Below, piece by piece: positions 7,796 through 16,250 of a stretch of 64,000 nucleotides of DNA (positions within the stretch are counted from its first letter, which is position 1; the number at the start of each line of letters is the position of its first letter). Origin of the DNA: Lichenifustis flavocetrariae (GTDB taxonomy: Bacteria; Pseudomonadota; Alphaproteobacteria; Rhizobiales; Beijerinckiaceae); assembly GCF_026130545.1 (NCBI RefSeq), contig NZ_JAMOIM010000006.1:124001-188000 (forward strand), read 5' to 3'. Under the pieces are notes generated by a model. It did not search any database. It saw only the letters and a program-made list of their open reading frames with translations, and was not told where the DNA came from. The translations under genes and the position numbers were made by a program.

Positions 7796-8793
7796 CCACG
7801 CGCGACATGACCAAAGACTCACCACCCGCAGGGATGGACACAAAAGGCCCCTCGATGGGCCGGAGCCTGGGACGGCGGCTCGAAGTCCGCATGCTCGTGC
7901 TTGCGCTCCTGATCGCGGTCGTTCTGTCCTTCCTGTCGCCGTTCTTCCTGACGCGCTCCAACATCTTCAACATGCTGGATCAGTCGGTGGTGATCGGCAT
8001 CGTGGCGGTCGGCATGACCTTCGTGATCCTCACGGGCGGCATCGATCTGTCGGTCGGGTCTGTGGCGGGGCTCACCGGCATCATCCTCGGCCTGTCGCTG
8101 CAGCATATGTCGATCCCGCTGGCCATGCTGGTGGCGGTCGCGGCGGGCGGCGGCATCGGCCTTCTGTCGGGTCTGCTCATCAACCTGTTCGGCCTCGCGG
8201 CCTTCGTGGTGACGCTGGGCATCATGGCGATCGGCCGCAGCCTCGCCTACATCTTCTCGGGCCAGCAATCGATCTCGACGATTCCCGAGGCGATGCAGAA
8301 CATCGTCTACACGAACGTCTTCGGCATTCCGTCGAACGTGCTGTTCCTGCTCGTTCTCTACGCCCTGGCCTGGGCCTATCTCACCTATACCAAGGGCGGA
8401 CGCACGATCTACGCGGTCGGCTCGAACAAGGAGGCGGCGCGGGCCGCCGGCCTCTCGACCCTCTTCTATTCGGTATTGCCCTATGTGCTGTCTGGAGCGC
8501 TCGCGGCGGTCGCGGCCACCTTTTCGATCAGCCAGCTGCTGTCGGCCGACCCTCTCATGGGCAACGCCATGGAGCTCGACGCCATCGCGGCCGTGGTGAT
8601 CGGCGGCGCGAGCCTCTACGGCGGCCGCGGCTCGATGATCGGCACGCTGATCGGCGTGTTCATCATGGTGATGATCCGCAACGGTCTCAACCTGATGGGC
8701 GTCTCACCCTTCTGGCAGGGCTCGGCCATCGGCACGATCATCATCGTGGCGTTGCTGGTGGAGCGGCTGGTCAGCAGCCGGGTCAACCGGTGA
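7792..8793 (+). CDS. Sugar ABC transporter permease (RbsC type)
   Basis: A 333-residue inner-membrane permease of the BPD_transp_2 family. After a hydrophilic start of about 35 residues there are eight or more hydrophobic segments. The family signature VGMTFVILTGGIDLSVGS lies near residue 80, and a second marker, AIAAVVIGGASLYGGRGS, lies near 265. Its ATG overlaps the ATPase stop (ATGA), showing translational coupling. It forms the membrane channel for the importer encoded by the two preceding genes; the substrate is inferred to be a four-carbon sugar acid or related polyol from the downstream catabolic genes. The long hydrophilic N-terminus contains other ATG codons (for example MDTKG and MGRSL), so the true start could be slightly later. 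Confidence 0.9.
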   Translation: MTTRDMTKDSPPAGMDTKGPSMGRSLGRRLEVRMLVLALLIAVVLSFLSPFFLTRSNIFNMLDQSVVIGIVAVGMTFVILTGGIDLSVGSVAGLTGIILGLSLQHMSIPLAMLVAVAAGGGIGLLSGLLINLFGLAAFVVTLGIMAIGRSLAYIFSGQQSISTIPEAMQNIVYTNVFGIPSNVLFLLVLYALAWAYLTYTKGGRTIYAVGSNKEAARAAGLSTLFYSVLPYVLSGALAAVAATFSISQLLSADPLMGNAMELDAIAAVVIGGASLYGGRGSMIGTLIGVFIMVMIRNGLNLMGVSPFWQGSAIGTIIIVALLVERLVSSRVNR

Positions 8794-8873
8794 TCCTCGC
8801 GTCTCTCCCATGCCCTCGCCCCGCCATGACGAAGGTGGGGTCTTCAAACCAAACCCAAAGGACCTGACGTTCC

Positions 8874-9863
8874 ATGCATATCCTGATCATCGGCGCCGCC
8901 GGCATGGTGGGCCGCAAGCTCACCGACAGGCTCGTCAAAGACAAGACGCTCGGCGGCCAAGAGATCTCGGCCCTCACGCTCGTCGACGTGGTGGCGCCCG
9001 CCAAGCCGGCGGGCTTCGCCGGTGCGGTCGAGACCATCACGGCCGATCTCTCGGCGCCCGGTGAAGCCGAGAAGCTCGCGGCTAAGCGTCCCGATACGAT
9101 CTTCCACCTCGCGGCGATCGTGTCCGGCGAGGCGGAGGCCGATTTCGACAAGGGCTATCGCATCAATCTTGACGGCACCCGCTTCCTGTTCGAGGCGATC
9201 CGCCAGCAGGGGGTGCAGCAACGGTATGCGCCGCGCGTGGTCTTCACGTCCTCGATCGCTGTCTTCGGCGCGCCCTTCCCGGACAAGATCGACGACGAGT
9301 TCTTCTCGACGCCGCTCACCAGCTACGGCACCCAGAAGGCGATCGGCGAGCTTTTGCTCAACGACTACTCTCGCAAAGGCTTCTTCGACGGCATCGGGAT
9401 CCGGCTGCCGACGATCTGCGTGCGGCCCGGCAAGCCCAACAAGGCCGCCTCGGGCTTCTTCTCGAACATCCTGCGCGAACCCTTGAGCGGCCAGGAAGCA
9501 GTGCTGCCCGTCTCCCCCGAGGTGCGCCACTGGTTTGCGAGCCCGCGTGCCGCCGTCGGGTTCCTGGTTCATGCCGCGACCATCGACACGGCCCGGCTCG
9601 GCTGGCGCCGCAACCTCAGCCTGCCGGGCCTGTCGGCGACCGTCGGCGAGGAAATCGAAGCGCTGCGGCGGGTGGGCGGCGACAAGGCCGTCAACCTCAT
9701 CCGCCACGAGCCGGATGCGACGATCGGCAAGATCGTCGACGGCTGGGCACGCGACTTCGACGCGAGCCGCGCCGAGTCGCTCGGCTTCAAGGCGGAACGC
9801 TCGATGGACGAGATCATCCGGGCCCATGTCGAGGACGAACTCGGCGGCAAGATCGGCGGCTAG
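8874..9863 (+). CDS. denD: D-erythronate dehydrogenase
   Basis: A 329-residue NAD(P)-dependent extended SDR. The cofactor loop GAAGMVG is at residues 7-13, IFHLAAIVSGEAE in the centre, and the catalytic SYGTQK (Tyr-x-x-x-Lys) at about 150. The sequence, especially RLPTICVRPGKPNKAASGFFS and the following PVSPEVRHWFASP, matches the DenD family, which oxidises D-erythronate at C2 to 2-dehydro-D-erythronate. The gene lies 80 bases after the permease and is followed by otnK, otnC and otnI, the other enzymes of that pathway, which supports the specific name. LtnD, the L-threonate enzyme of a different family, is absent, so D-erythronate is the better substrate guess. Confidence 0.85.
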   Translation: MHILIIGAAGMVGRKLTDRLVKDKTLGGQEISALTLVDVVAPAKPAGFAGAVETITADLSAPGEAEKLAAKRPDTIFHLAAIVSGEAEADFDKGYRINLDGTRFLFEAIRQQGVQQRYAPRVVFTSSIAVFGAPFPDKIDDEFFSTPLTSYGTQKAIGELLLNDYSRKGFFDGIGIRLPTICVRPGKPNKAASGFFSNILREPLSGQEAVLPVSPEVRHWFASPRAAVGFLVHAATIDTARLGWRRNLSLPGLSATVGEEIEALRRVGGDKAVNLIRHEPDATIGKIVDGWARDFDASRAESLGFKAERSMDEIIRAHVEDELGGKIGG

Positions 9864-9869
9864 AGGCAA

Positions 9870-9897
9870 GCCCTTCTCCCGCTGGCGGGAGAAGGGC
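9870..9897. repeat. Palindromic element between denD and otnK
   Basis: GCCCTTCTCCCGC and GCGGGAGAAGGGC are perfect 13-base complementary arms separated by two bases. It is the most regular of four related CCCTTCTCCC/GGGAGAAGGG-type palindromes in the window (others near 12763, 13614 and 25676), all between genes of the same operon. It could be a dispersed REP-like unit and also an RNA stabilising or partial termination hairpin. Confidence 0.6.
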
Positions 9898-9916
9898 ATC
9901 ACCTTGGATATGACCC

Positions 9917-11176
9917 ATGCTTCTCGGCTGTATCGCGGATGATTTCACGGGCGCGAGCGACCTCGCCAACACGCTCGCCAAGAACGGCATGGCCACGGTG
10001 CAGTTCGTCGGCGTGCCGCGTGGGCGGGAGTCTGTTACCTGTGAGGCCGGCGTTGTCGCTCTGAAGACGCGCTCGATCGCCCCGGCCGAGGCCGTGCGAC
10101 AGTCGCTGGAGGCGCTTCACTGGTTGCAAGCTCAAGGGTGCAGCCAGTTCCTGTTCAAATATTGCTCCACCTTCGATTCGACCCCGGAGGGCAATATCGG
10201 CCCGGTCGCCGAAGCTCTGCTCGACGCGCTCGACGTCAAGGTCGCGGTCGTCTGCCCCATCTTCCCCGAGACGGGCCGCACGCTCTACCAGGGGCATCTT
10301 TTCGTGAAGGATCGCCTGCTGAGCGAGTCCGGCATGGAAAACCATCCGCTCAATCCGATGACCGACCCGGATATCCGACGCTGGCTGAGGCGGCAGACGC
10401 GGGGGGAGGTCGGCCTCGTCTCCTACGATATCGTCCGCCAGGGCGCGGCCGCCATCAGGGACGCGCTTGACCACGAGGCCGGTGCGGATCGGCGCCTCGC
10501 CGTCGTCGATGCCGTCACCAACGACGATCTCCGGGCCATCGGTGCCGCCATCGCGGACCACGGGCTCGTGACGGGGGGCTCCGGCATCGCGGTCGGCCTG
10601 CCAGAAAATTTTCGAAAGGCCGGGAAGCTCGGAGCCACTAGCGCGGCCTTTACGGGCCTGAAGGGGCCTGGGGTGGTTCTGTCGGGCTCCTGTTCGACCG
10701 CTTCGCGGGCCCAACTGGCGCGGCACCTCGACCGGCACCCCGGCTTTGCGGTCGAGCCCGAGGCGGTGCTGTCGGGCGCGACCACAGTCGACCAGGCGCT
10801 CGCCTTCGTGCGCGACCACATCGACCTCGCGCCGGCCGTGCATTCGACCGCCGATCCGGACCGCGTCGCCGCCGCGCAACAGCGGTTCGGGCGCGAGCGG
10901 GTGGCCGGAGCGATCGAAAGGTTCTTCGGCGCGCTCGCGCACCAGCTGGTGCGCGCGGGTGTAACGCGGCTGGCGGTCGGCGGCGGCGAAACGTCGGGCG
11001 CCGTCGTCACGGCCCTGGCGCTCGATCATTTCGCGATCGGTCCCGAGATCGACCCCGGTGTCCCGGCCCTCGCCAGCCGAGGCAGCGGCCGGGAGATCCG
11101 CCTTGCGCTGAAGAGCGGCAATTTCGGCGCGGTCGATTTCTACGACAAGGCCCTGCGCGTTTTGGAGAGGGCATGA
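9917..11176 (+). CDS. otnK: 3-oxo-tetronate kinase (DUF1537 four-carbon acid sugar kinase)
   Basis: A 419-residue kinase. The N-terminal domain begins MLLGCIADDFTGASDLANTL, the DDxTG substrate-binding hallmark of the family. A hinge follows near residue 245, and the C-terminal nucleotide-binding domain shows VVLSGSCSTASRAQ and VGGGETSGAVV. Family members phosphorylate four-carbon acid sugars at O4; in the OtnK branch the substrate is 3-dehydro-D-erythronate or the equivalent threonate. The product is decarboxylated by OtnC, whose gene overlaps by four bases (ATGA). The gene begins 53 bases after denD, with a strong palindrome between. Length is normal. Name supported by both motif and neighbours. 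Confidence 0.88.
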   Translation: MLLGCIADDFTGASDLANTLAKNGMATVQFVGVPRGRESVTCEAGVVALKTRSIAPAEAVRQSLEALHWLQAQGCSQFLFKYCSTFDSTPEGNIGPVAEALLDALDVKVAVVCPIFPETGRTLYQGHLFVKDRLLSESGMENHPLNPMTDPDIRRWLRRQTRGEVGLVSYDIVRQGAAAIRDALDHEAGADRRLAVVDAVTNDDLRAIGAAIADHGLVTGGSGIAVGLPENFRKAGKLGATSAAFTGLKGPGVVLSGSCSTASRAQLARHLDRHPGFAVEPEAVLSGATTVDQALAFVRDHIDLAPAVHSTADPDRVAAAQQRFGRERVAGAIERFFGALAHQLVRAGVTRLAVGGGETSGAVVTALALDHFAIGPEIDPGVPALASRGSGREIRLALKSGNFGAVDFYDKALRVLERA

Positions 11177-11808
11177 CCGAAGCCGAAGTGCGTGAGCGCC
11201 TTGTCCAGTGGGGCCGGCTGCTGTTCGGCCGCAATTTCACCGTCGGCTCCTCCGGCAATATCTCGGTGCGCCTTGAGGACGGCTTTCTCGTCACGCCGAC
11301 CAATTCCTGCCTGGGCCTCCTCGACTCCACGAAACTGTCGAAGCTCGACCCGGAATGGCGCCACGTGTCTGGCGACAAGCCCACCAAGGAGCTGCCGCTG
11401 CATCGCGCCTTCTACGAAGGGCGACCGCAAACCCAGGCCGTGGTGCATCTCCATTCTACCTTCGCGACCGCGCTCTCCTGCCTGGCCGACACGGATCCCG
11501 CTGACGCGATCCCGCCAATCACGCCCTATATGGTGATGCGCGTCGGCCGCGTGCCCGTGCTGCCCTATACCGTTCCCGGATCGCCGGATGTCGCGCCCCT
11601 CGTCCGTGCGGTGGCGCCAGACCATGCCGCCGTCCTGCTCGCCAATCACGGACCAGTGGTGGCCGGCCTGTCGCTCGATGCCGCCGTCTTCACGGCCGAG
11701 GAATTGGAGGAGACGGCCAAGCTCGTCGTGCTGACGCGCGGGTTGAACGTCCGCCACCTCGATGCCCACCAGATCGCGGCGCTCGACGCCAGCTTCAAGC
11801 TGAGGTGA
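11173..11808 (+). CDS. otnC: 3-oxo-tetronate 4-phosphate decarboxylase (class II aldolase fold)
   Basis: A 211-residue class II aldolase/adducin-family enzyme. The N-terminus has GSSGNISVRLEDGFLVTPTN, the phosphate-binding region of the fold. Metal ligands are visible as HLHS (about residues 95-98) and ANHGPV near 158. In the OtnC branch the enzyme decarboxylates 3-oxo-tetronate 4-phosphate to dihydroxyacetone phosphate. Its ATG overlaps the otnK stop and its TGA touches the start region of otnI, so the three are translationally coupled. Related family members include L-fuculose-phosphate aldolase, but the position between otnK and otnI favours decarboxylase. Confidence 0.87.
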   Translation: MTEAEVRERLVQWGRLLFGRNFTVGSSGNISVRLEDGFLVTPTNSCLGLLDSTKLSKLDPEWRHVSGDKPTKELPLHRAFYEGRPQTQAVVHLHSTFATALSCLADTDPADAIPPITPYMVMRVGRVPVLPYTVPGSPDVAPLVRAVAPDHAAVLLANHGPVVAGLSLDAAVFTAEELEETAKLVVLTRGLNVRHLDAHQIAALDASFKLR

Positions 11809-11813
11809 AACCC

Positions 11814-12596
11814 ATGCCCCGTTTCTCCGCCAATCTTGGTTTCCTGTGGCCGGACCTCCCGCTGCTCGACAGGATCGATGCGGCGGCCGCGGCCGGCTTC
11901 AAGGCGATCGAGCTGCATTGGCCCTACGACGTGCCGGCGGCCACCGTCCGCGAGCACTGCGACCGGCACGGGCTCAAGCTTCTCGGGATCAACACGGTGC
12001 GGGGCGATGTGGCGGCGGGCGAAAACGGCCTCGGCGCGCTGGTCGGGCGGGAAGCCGAGTTCCAGGCGGCCGTCGATCAGTCGATCCGCTTTTGTGTCGA
12101 GGCTGCCGGGACGGCGATCCATTGCATGGCCGGCAAGGTCGCGCCGGAGGACCGCACCACGGCCCGCAAAGTGTTCGTCAAGAACCTGCGGGAGGCTTCG
12201 GCCAAGGCCGAGCCGCATGGCCTCACGCTGCTTCTGGAACCGCTCAACACACGCGATGGCCCCGGCTATTTTTACGCCACCTTGGCCGAAGCCGCGATCG
12301 TGCTCGGCGAGGCTGACAGGCCGAACATCAAGCTGATGTTCGACGCCTATCATGTCGGCGTCATGGGCGAGGATGTGATGGGAGCGTTGGAACGCTATTA
12401 TCCGGCGGTTGGTCATATCCAGATCGCGGCCGTGCCGACGCGGGCCGAACCGGACGAAGGCAGCTTCGATTTTCGGTCGTTCTTCGCAGCCGTCGACCGG
12501 CTGGGCTACGAGGGCTGGATCGGCGCCGAGTACAAGCCACGCGGCGGAACCGATGCCGGGCTGGGCTGGGTGCAGAAGCTTGAGGTGAGCCTGTGA
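11814..12596 (+). CDS. otnI: 2-oxo-tetronate isomerase (hydroxypyruvate isomerase family)
   Basis: A 260-residue TIM-barrel sugar isomerase. The ATG at 11814 has GAGGTG seven bases upstream; a GTG at 11805 overlapping the otnC stop adds only three residues and is less likely. Seen motifs: ANLGFLWPDLPLLDRI at the start, LLLEPLNTRD with the first metal-binding Glu, MFDAYHVGVMGED, GHIQIAAVPTRAEPD, and GAEYKPRG with the final Glu. These are shared with Hyi and OtnI. OtnI converts 2-dehydro- to 3-dehydro-tetronate, the step between DenD and OtnK. With denD, otnK and otnC this completes D-erythronate to dihydroxyacetone phosphate. Confidence 0.87.
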   Translation: MPRFSANLGFLWPDLPLLDRIDAAAAAGFKAIELHWPYDVPAATVREHCDRHGLKLLGINTVRGDVAAGENGLGALVGREAEFQAAVDQSIRFCVEAAGTAIHCMAGKVAPEDRTTARKVFVKNLREASAKAEPHGLTLLLEPLNTRDGPGYFYATLAEAAIVLGEADRPNIKLMFDAYHVGVMGEDVMGALERYYPAVGHIQIAAVPTRAEPDEGSFDFRSFFAAVDRLGYEGWIGAEYKPRGGTDAGLGWVQKLEVSL

Positions 12597-12762
12597 AGGC
12601 CGCCGCGGAAGCTATGGGGTCCTTCGCCCTGGGGAGCTCGTTCCGCAGCCTGCCGTCCATCGGGGCACTGAGTTTCACTTGTCTGCGGATGCAGTGTGGC
12701 TTCACGCCTCTCCCTTGTGGAGACTACGGCATTCACACCTCTCAGCGGAGCTTCGTGGAATT

Positions 12763-12785
12763 CCCCTCTCCCTTGTGGAGAGGGG
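12763..12785. repeat. Palindromic element upstream of SDR gene
   Basis: CCCCTCTCC (12763-12771) and GGAGAGGGG (12777-12785) form a perfect 9-bp stem with the 5-base loop CTTGT. About 55 bases upstream, CCTCTCCCTTGTGGAG occurs once more (near 12708), giving a partial direct duplication. Related in composition to the palindromes at 9870, 13614 and 25676. The 232-base gap between otnI and the SDR gene holds nothing else recognisable. Confidence 0.5.
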
Positions 12786-12828
12786 AGAGGGGGGCGCCCT
12801 TCCGGGACCTAGAGCTGGCGTGGGCGTG

Positions 12829-13602
12829 ATGGCATTTTTTGCAGTCACTTTCGGCCTATCGGGCAAGGTCGCGGCCGTCACGGGCGGGGCAAGCGGCATC
12901 GGACTTGCGACCGCGCAAGCTCTGGCGCAGGCCGGCGCCACGGTCGTGATCCTCGATCGCGCCTCGATCGATCAAACCGCGCTTGAGAGCCTCTGCGGTT
13001 CCGGCCGGCACAGCGCCTGCGTGACCGACGTGGCCGACGAGGCGAGCGTGGACGCCGCCATGGCCGCGATCGTCGAGCGGCACGGCAGCCTCGACATTCT
13101 GGTCAACAATGCGGGGCTTGCCCTGCGCCAGCCCGCTGTCGACCTGTCGATCGAGGCCTGGGACAAGGTCGTGGCGGTCAACATGACGGGTGCGTTTCTC
13201 TGCGCCCGGTCGGCGGCGCGCCACATGATCGCGCAAGCGAATGGGGCCGCTATCGTCAACGTGTCGTCCATCATGGGGTTTTCGGGCGGCGGCCTCTATC
13301 CGAATATTTCCTACCAGACCACCAAGGGTGCGATCGTCAATATGACGCGGGCGCTCGCGGTCGAATGGGCGCCGCATCGCATCCGGGTAAATGCCGTGGC
13401 GCCGACCTATGTCCGTACACCTTTCATCGCGCCCTTGCTGGCGCAGCCCGATCTCGTTCGCCGGATCGAGGACATGACGCCCCTGCGCCGCCTGGCCGAG
13501 CCCGAGGAGGTCGCCGCCGCAATCCTGTTCCTGGCGGGGCCCGGGGCCGCGATGATCACAGGCCACACGCTGCCGGTGGACGGCGGATTCCTGGCACAGT
13601 GA
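12829..13602 (+). CDS. SDR-family dehydrogenase (tetronate operon)
   Basis: A 257-residue classical short-chain dehydrogenase starting MAFFAVTFGLSGKVAAVTGG. The ATG at 12829 was chosen because the open frame upstream runs through repeats and has no family similarity; the ribosome-binding site is weak. Cofactor loop TGGASGIG (about 18-25), NNAG near 100, catalytic YQTTK near 163, and the C-terminal substrate/oligomer segment TGHTLPVDGGF are all intact. It lies 232 bases after otnI on the same strand. It could oxidise a polyol or aldose entering the pathway, or interconvert a stereoisomer, but the substrate cannot be read. Confidence 0.85.
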   Translation: MAFFAVTFGLSGKVAAVTGGASGIGLATAQALAQAGATVVILDRASIDQTALESLCGSGRHSACVTDVADEASVDAAMAAIVERHGSLDILVNNAGLALRQPAVDLSIEAWDKVVAVNMTGAFLCARSAARHMIAQANGAAIVNVSSIMGFSGGGLYPNISYQTTKGAIVNMTRALAVEWAPHRIRVNAVAPTYVRTPFIAPLLAQPDLVRRIEDMTPLRRLAEPEEVAAAILFLAGPGAAMITGHTLPVDGGFLAQ

Positions 13603-13613
13603 CGGACTGAAAC

Positions 13614-13639
13614 CCTTCTCGCTTTTGCACGGGAGAAGG
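13614..13639. repeat. Palindromic element between the two SDR genes
   Basis: CCTTCTC (13614-13620) and GAGAAGG (13633-13639) are complementary with a 12-base loop. The outer part matches the palindrome at 9870 and the loop has diverged. It occupies the 62-base gap between the two SDR genes. Confidence 0.5.
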
Positions 13640-13664
13640 ACCAACACCCAGAACGGAGACCAAC

Positions 13665-14414
13665 ATGCCCGACCAGAAGAAAATCGCCCTCGTGACGGGA
13701 GCCGGCACCGGGATTGGCCGGGCTGTGGCGCTCGCGCTCGGCAAGGCCAGCTACCAGCTCGTGCTGACGGGGCGCCGCAAGGAGGTGCTCGACGAAGTCG
13801 CCCAGGAAGCCGGGGCAGGGGCCGTGGCCATCCCGGCGGATCTGAACGATCCCACCTCGGTCGCGGCATTATTTGCCGCCATCAAGGCGCAATTCGGCCG
13901 GCTCGACGTGTTGTTCAACAATGCAGGCACCAATGCGCCGGCCATCAACCTGGAGGACCTCTCCTTCGCGCAATGGAAGGCGGTGATCGACACAAACCTC
14001 TCGGGCGTGTTCCTGTGCACCCAGGAAGCCTTCCGGATCATGAAGGACCAGAGTCCGCGCGGCGGTCGCATCATCAACAACGGCTCCGTCTCGGCCACCG
14101 CGCCGCGTCCGAATTCCGCGCCCTATACCGCCTCGAAACACGGCGTGCTGGGCCTGACGAAATCGACGGCGCTCGACGGCCGCAAATACGACATCGCCTG
14201 CGGCCAGATCGATATCGGCAATACCGAAACCCCGATGGCCGCCAAGATGAAGTCGGGCGTGCTGCAGCCCGACCTTTCGACCAAGGTGGAACCCACCTTC
14301 GACGTCGCCCATGTGGCCGACGCCGTAGTCTACATGGCCGGGCTGCCGCTCGATGCGAACGTGCTGACCATGACCGTGATGGCCACCAAGATGCCCTTTG
14401 TCGGGCGCGGCTAA
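13665..14414 (+). CDS. SDR-family oxidoreductase (last gene of tetronate operon)
   Basis: A 249-residue short-chain dehydrogenase. [20 protein letters not shown] holds the cofactor loop (residues 11-18), FNNAGTNAP is near 84, and the catalytic YTASK is near 152. The C-terminal part departs from most SDRs: instead of DGG it ends [14 protein letters not shown], as in a subgroup often found in sugar and polyol catabolic loci. The ATG has an upstream AACGGAGACC ribosome-binding site. It is the last gene of the rightward operon; the convergent beta-helix gene ends four bases after its stop. Substrate unknown; a role in feeding or recycling a four-carbon sugar derivative is inferred from position. 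Confidence 0.83.
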   Translation: MPDQKKIALVTGAGTGIGRAVALALGKASYQLVLTGRRKEVLDEVAQEAGAGAVAIPADLNDPTSVAALFAAIKAQFGRLDVLFNNAGTNAPAINLEDLSFAQWKAVIDTNLSGVFLCTQEAFRIMKDQSPRGGRIINNGSVSATAPRPNSAPYTASKHGVLGLTKSTALDGRKYDIACGQIDIGNTETPMAAKMKSGVLQPDLSTKVEPTFDVAHVADAVVYMAGLPLDANVLTMTVMATKMPFVGRG

Positions 14415-14418
14415 GCCC

Positions 14419-15942
14419 TCAGTGCACGTAGGCGCCTGCGTCGACCGGCGCGGTCCGGGCCTTGCCCAGGATATCGAGAGCGGGCGCGGCGCTGGGGCTT
14501 CCAAAGCCGATGGCCGGGCTCGACGATCTGAGCCGCTCGTCAAAGCTGCCCGCCGTGGTATTGAGCGTCATGAATCCGGCGAGAACGGTGGGGAGCACCG
14601 CATTGGCCGTTCCGACCGTACCCGAGGTGAAGACGGTCGACTTTCCACTGACCGGGATCGTGATCTTCAGGGCGGCGATATTGTGGTCGAAGGTCGTGTT
14701 GCTGTCCTGGACGACATATTGCGTGGCGATATTGTTCCGTACGACGACACCGCTTGAAACCGTTCCGTCCTTCGCGTTCTGAACCGTGATCCAGCTCGGC
14801 TGCGCTGCCGGGTCGCTGGCGATCACGGTGTTGTTGATAATGCGGGAGTTCTGTGCGCCGAACACCGCAATGCCGTGCCAGGTATCGACATTGACGACAT
14901 TGTTCTGGATCACGAGGCCTGTCCATTTGCCGTCGAAGATCGAGATGCCTTGCATGTAGGACGTTGCCCCACTGCCGGTCTTGGTCAGAATGTTGCCGTC
15001 GATGACCACATTGCTGTTGGTTGCCGCAACCCCGTTGCTGATGGCGGACCAGCCTTGGATGCCGTCGGCGTGGTAGGGATCGGCCGCGCTGTTGACGCCG
15101 CCTTTGATCGTGTTGCCTTTGATGAGCAGGTCGCTCCCCTGGATATCGAGGCCGTCGTTCGAGAAGGCTTCGATCAGGTTCCCTTGGAAGAGGTTCTTCC
15201 CGGCCGAGACATAGGCGGCGTTCAAGAGATTGTAGAAGTGATTGTCGACCGTGCTCACGCAGGAGACTGCAGCCCAGAGACCGATCGAGAAGGGTTTGTT
15301 GATCCAGTCATAGCTGTTCCAGCCGCTGGTGGAATCGGCCGCCGAGAAGCTGTTGTCGCTGAACACGATGTCGGTGGTCAGACCTTCCCAGTCTCCCCGA
15401 CCGGCCGTGACGAGGCTCAAGGGCGATGGGCTGGCGGTCTTGGCCCCGGTGGCAGTTGTGGCGAGCCCCTGGAATTTCAGACCCTGGAACATCCATTTGC
15501 CGGAACTGATGATCGCCATCTTGTCGACGACAGGGGTCGCGCCCGGGGCCGCCGCCACCGTGATGAAGTCGCTGTTGTACATGTTGGTCACGGTCGGGGA
15601 GCCGTGATTGCCGCTCTTCAGGAGAATGAGATCGCCGGCCTTGATGGGCGCCGTCGGATTGGCGGGGTGAAGCGCCGTGTCGGTGCCCGCGTTGAATTTC
15701 GAGCCCGCATGACCCTGCGTCGAGATGAGTTTGTTTGCGGGGTTCACCACGTCTGCCAATGTCGACCAAGGCTTTGACGCGGACCCATCCCCCGACAAAC
15801 TGCCATTCACGGGATCAACATAGAATGTGTGATGCGTCGATTTCAACGCAGGGACTGCACAGCCCGAATAGACCGATGCCGCATGGGCATATATTGGCGC
15901 CAGAGCCGTCAAAGTGAAAGCAAATGCGGGCGTGTACTTCAT
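14419..15942 (-). CDS. Secreted right-handed parallel beta-helix protein
   Basis: A 507-residue exported protein from the ATG at 15942, preceded by AGGAG. The signal peptide MKYTPAFAFTLTALAPIYAHA ends in Ala-x-Ala. The mature part begins with HHTFYVDPVNGSLSGDGSAS, the usual opening of secreted pectate-lyase-like beta-helices (DUF1565-type). Repeated short units then follow, such as LFQGNLIEAF, LLIKGNTIKGG, VVIDGNILTK, LVIQNNVVNV and RIINNTVIAS. The C-terminus has SPAIGFGS and a final VDAGAYVH, common in this group. Such proteins bind, cleave or epimerise polysaccharide; no catalytic residues can be named. It faces the tetronate operon end to end and may act on surface or plant polysaccharide. 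Confidence 0.82.
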   Translation of the reverse strand: MKYTPAFAFTLTALAPIYAHAASVYSGCAVPALKSTHHTFYVDPVNGSLSGDGSASKPWSTLADVVNPANKLISTQGHAGSKFNAGTDTALHPANPTAPIKAGDLILLKSGNHGSPTVTNMYNSDFITVAAAPGATPVVDKMAIISSGKWMFQGLKFQGLATTATGAKTASPSPLSLVTAGRGDWEGLTTDIVFSDNSFSAADSTSGWNSYDWINKPFSIGLWAAVSCVSTVDNHFYNLLNAAYVSAGKNLFQGNLIEAFSNDGLDIQGSDLLIKGNTIKGGVNSAADPYHADGIQGWSAISNGVAATNSNVVIDGNILTKTGSGATSYMQGISIFDGKWTGLVIQNNVVNVDTWHGIAVFGAQNSRIINNTVIASDPAAQPSWITVQNAKDGTVSSGVVVRNNIATQYVVQDSNTTFDHNIAALKITIPVSGKSTVFTSGTVGTANAVLPTVLAGFMTLNTTAGSFDERLRSSSPAIGFGSPSAAPALDILGKARTAPVDAGAYVH

Positions 15943-16250
15943 CAAAGCTCCTGGTTTGCTGCAGGACGCAACGTCAACAGAAGATGTGAACAAATGATGA
16001 AGGCCGGCCCTCGGCGATGTGCGAGACCGCGTTCCAACGGTCGCTGGCCGTTGAACATTCGAAACAATTCGCTCGTGAGAAAGATCGAACAACACGGTCG
16101 AGAGCAATGGATGTCGGCTTGAATCCGGCCTCCTGCCTGTCCGAATCGAGCTCGCGCGGCCTGCATGACAGCGTCGTCGGCGACCGGGCGTGGCATAGGT
16201 GCGCACAAAGTTGTATCGGGTCGCGAGGCCAGTACCCGAAAGGATCTTCG
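15943..16250. other. Divergent intergenic region, 308 bases
   Basis: This gap separates the minus-strand beta-helix gene from the plus-strand DUF4432 gene and must hold both promoters. Open frames crossing it are arginine-rich and lack convincing ribosome-binding sites. No repeat, RNA gene or clear operator was seen. Confidence 0.4.
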
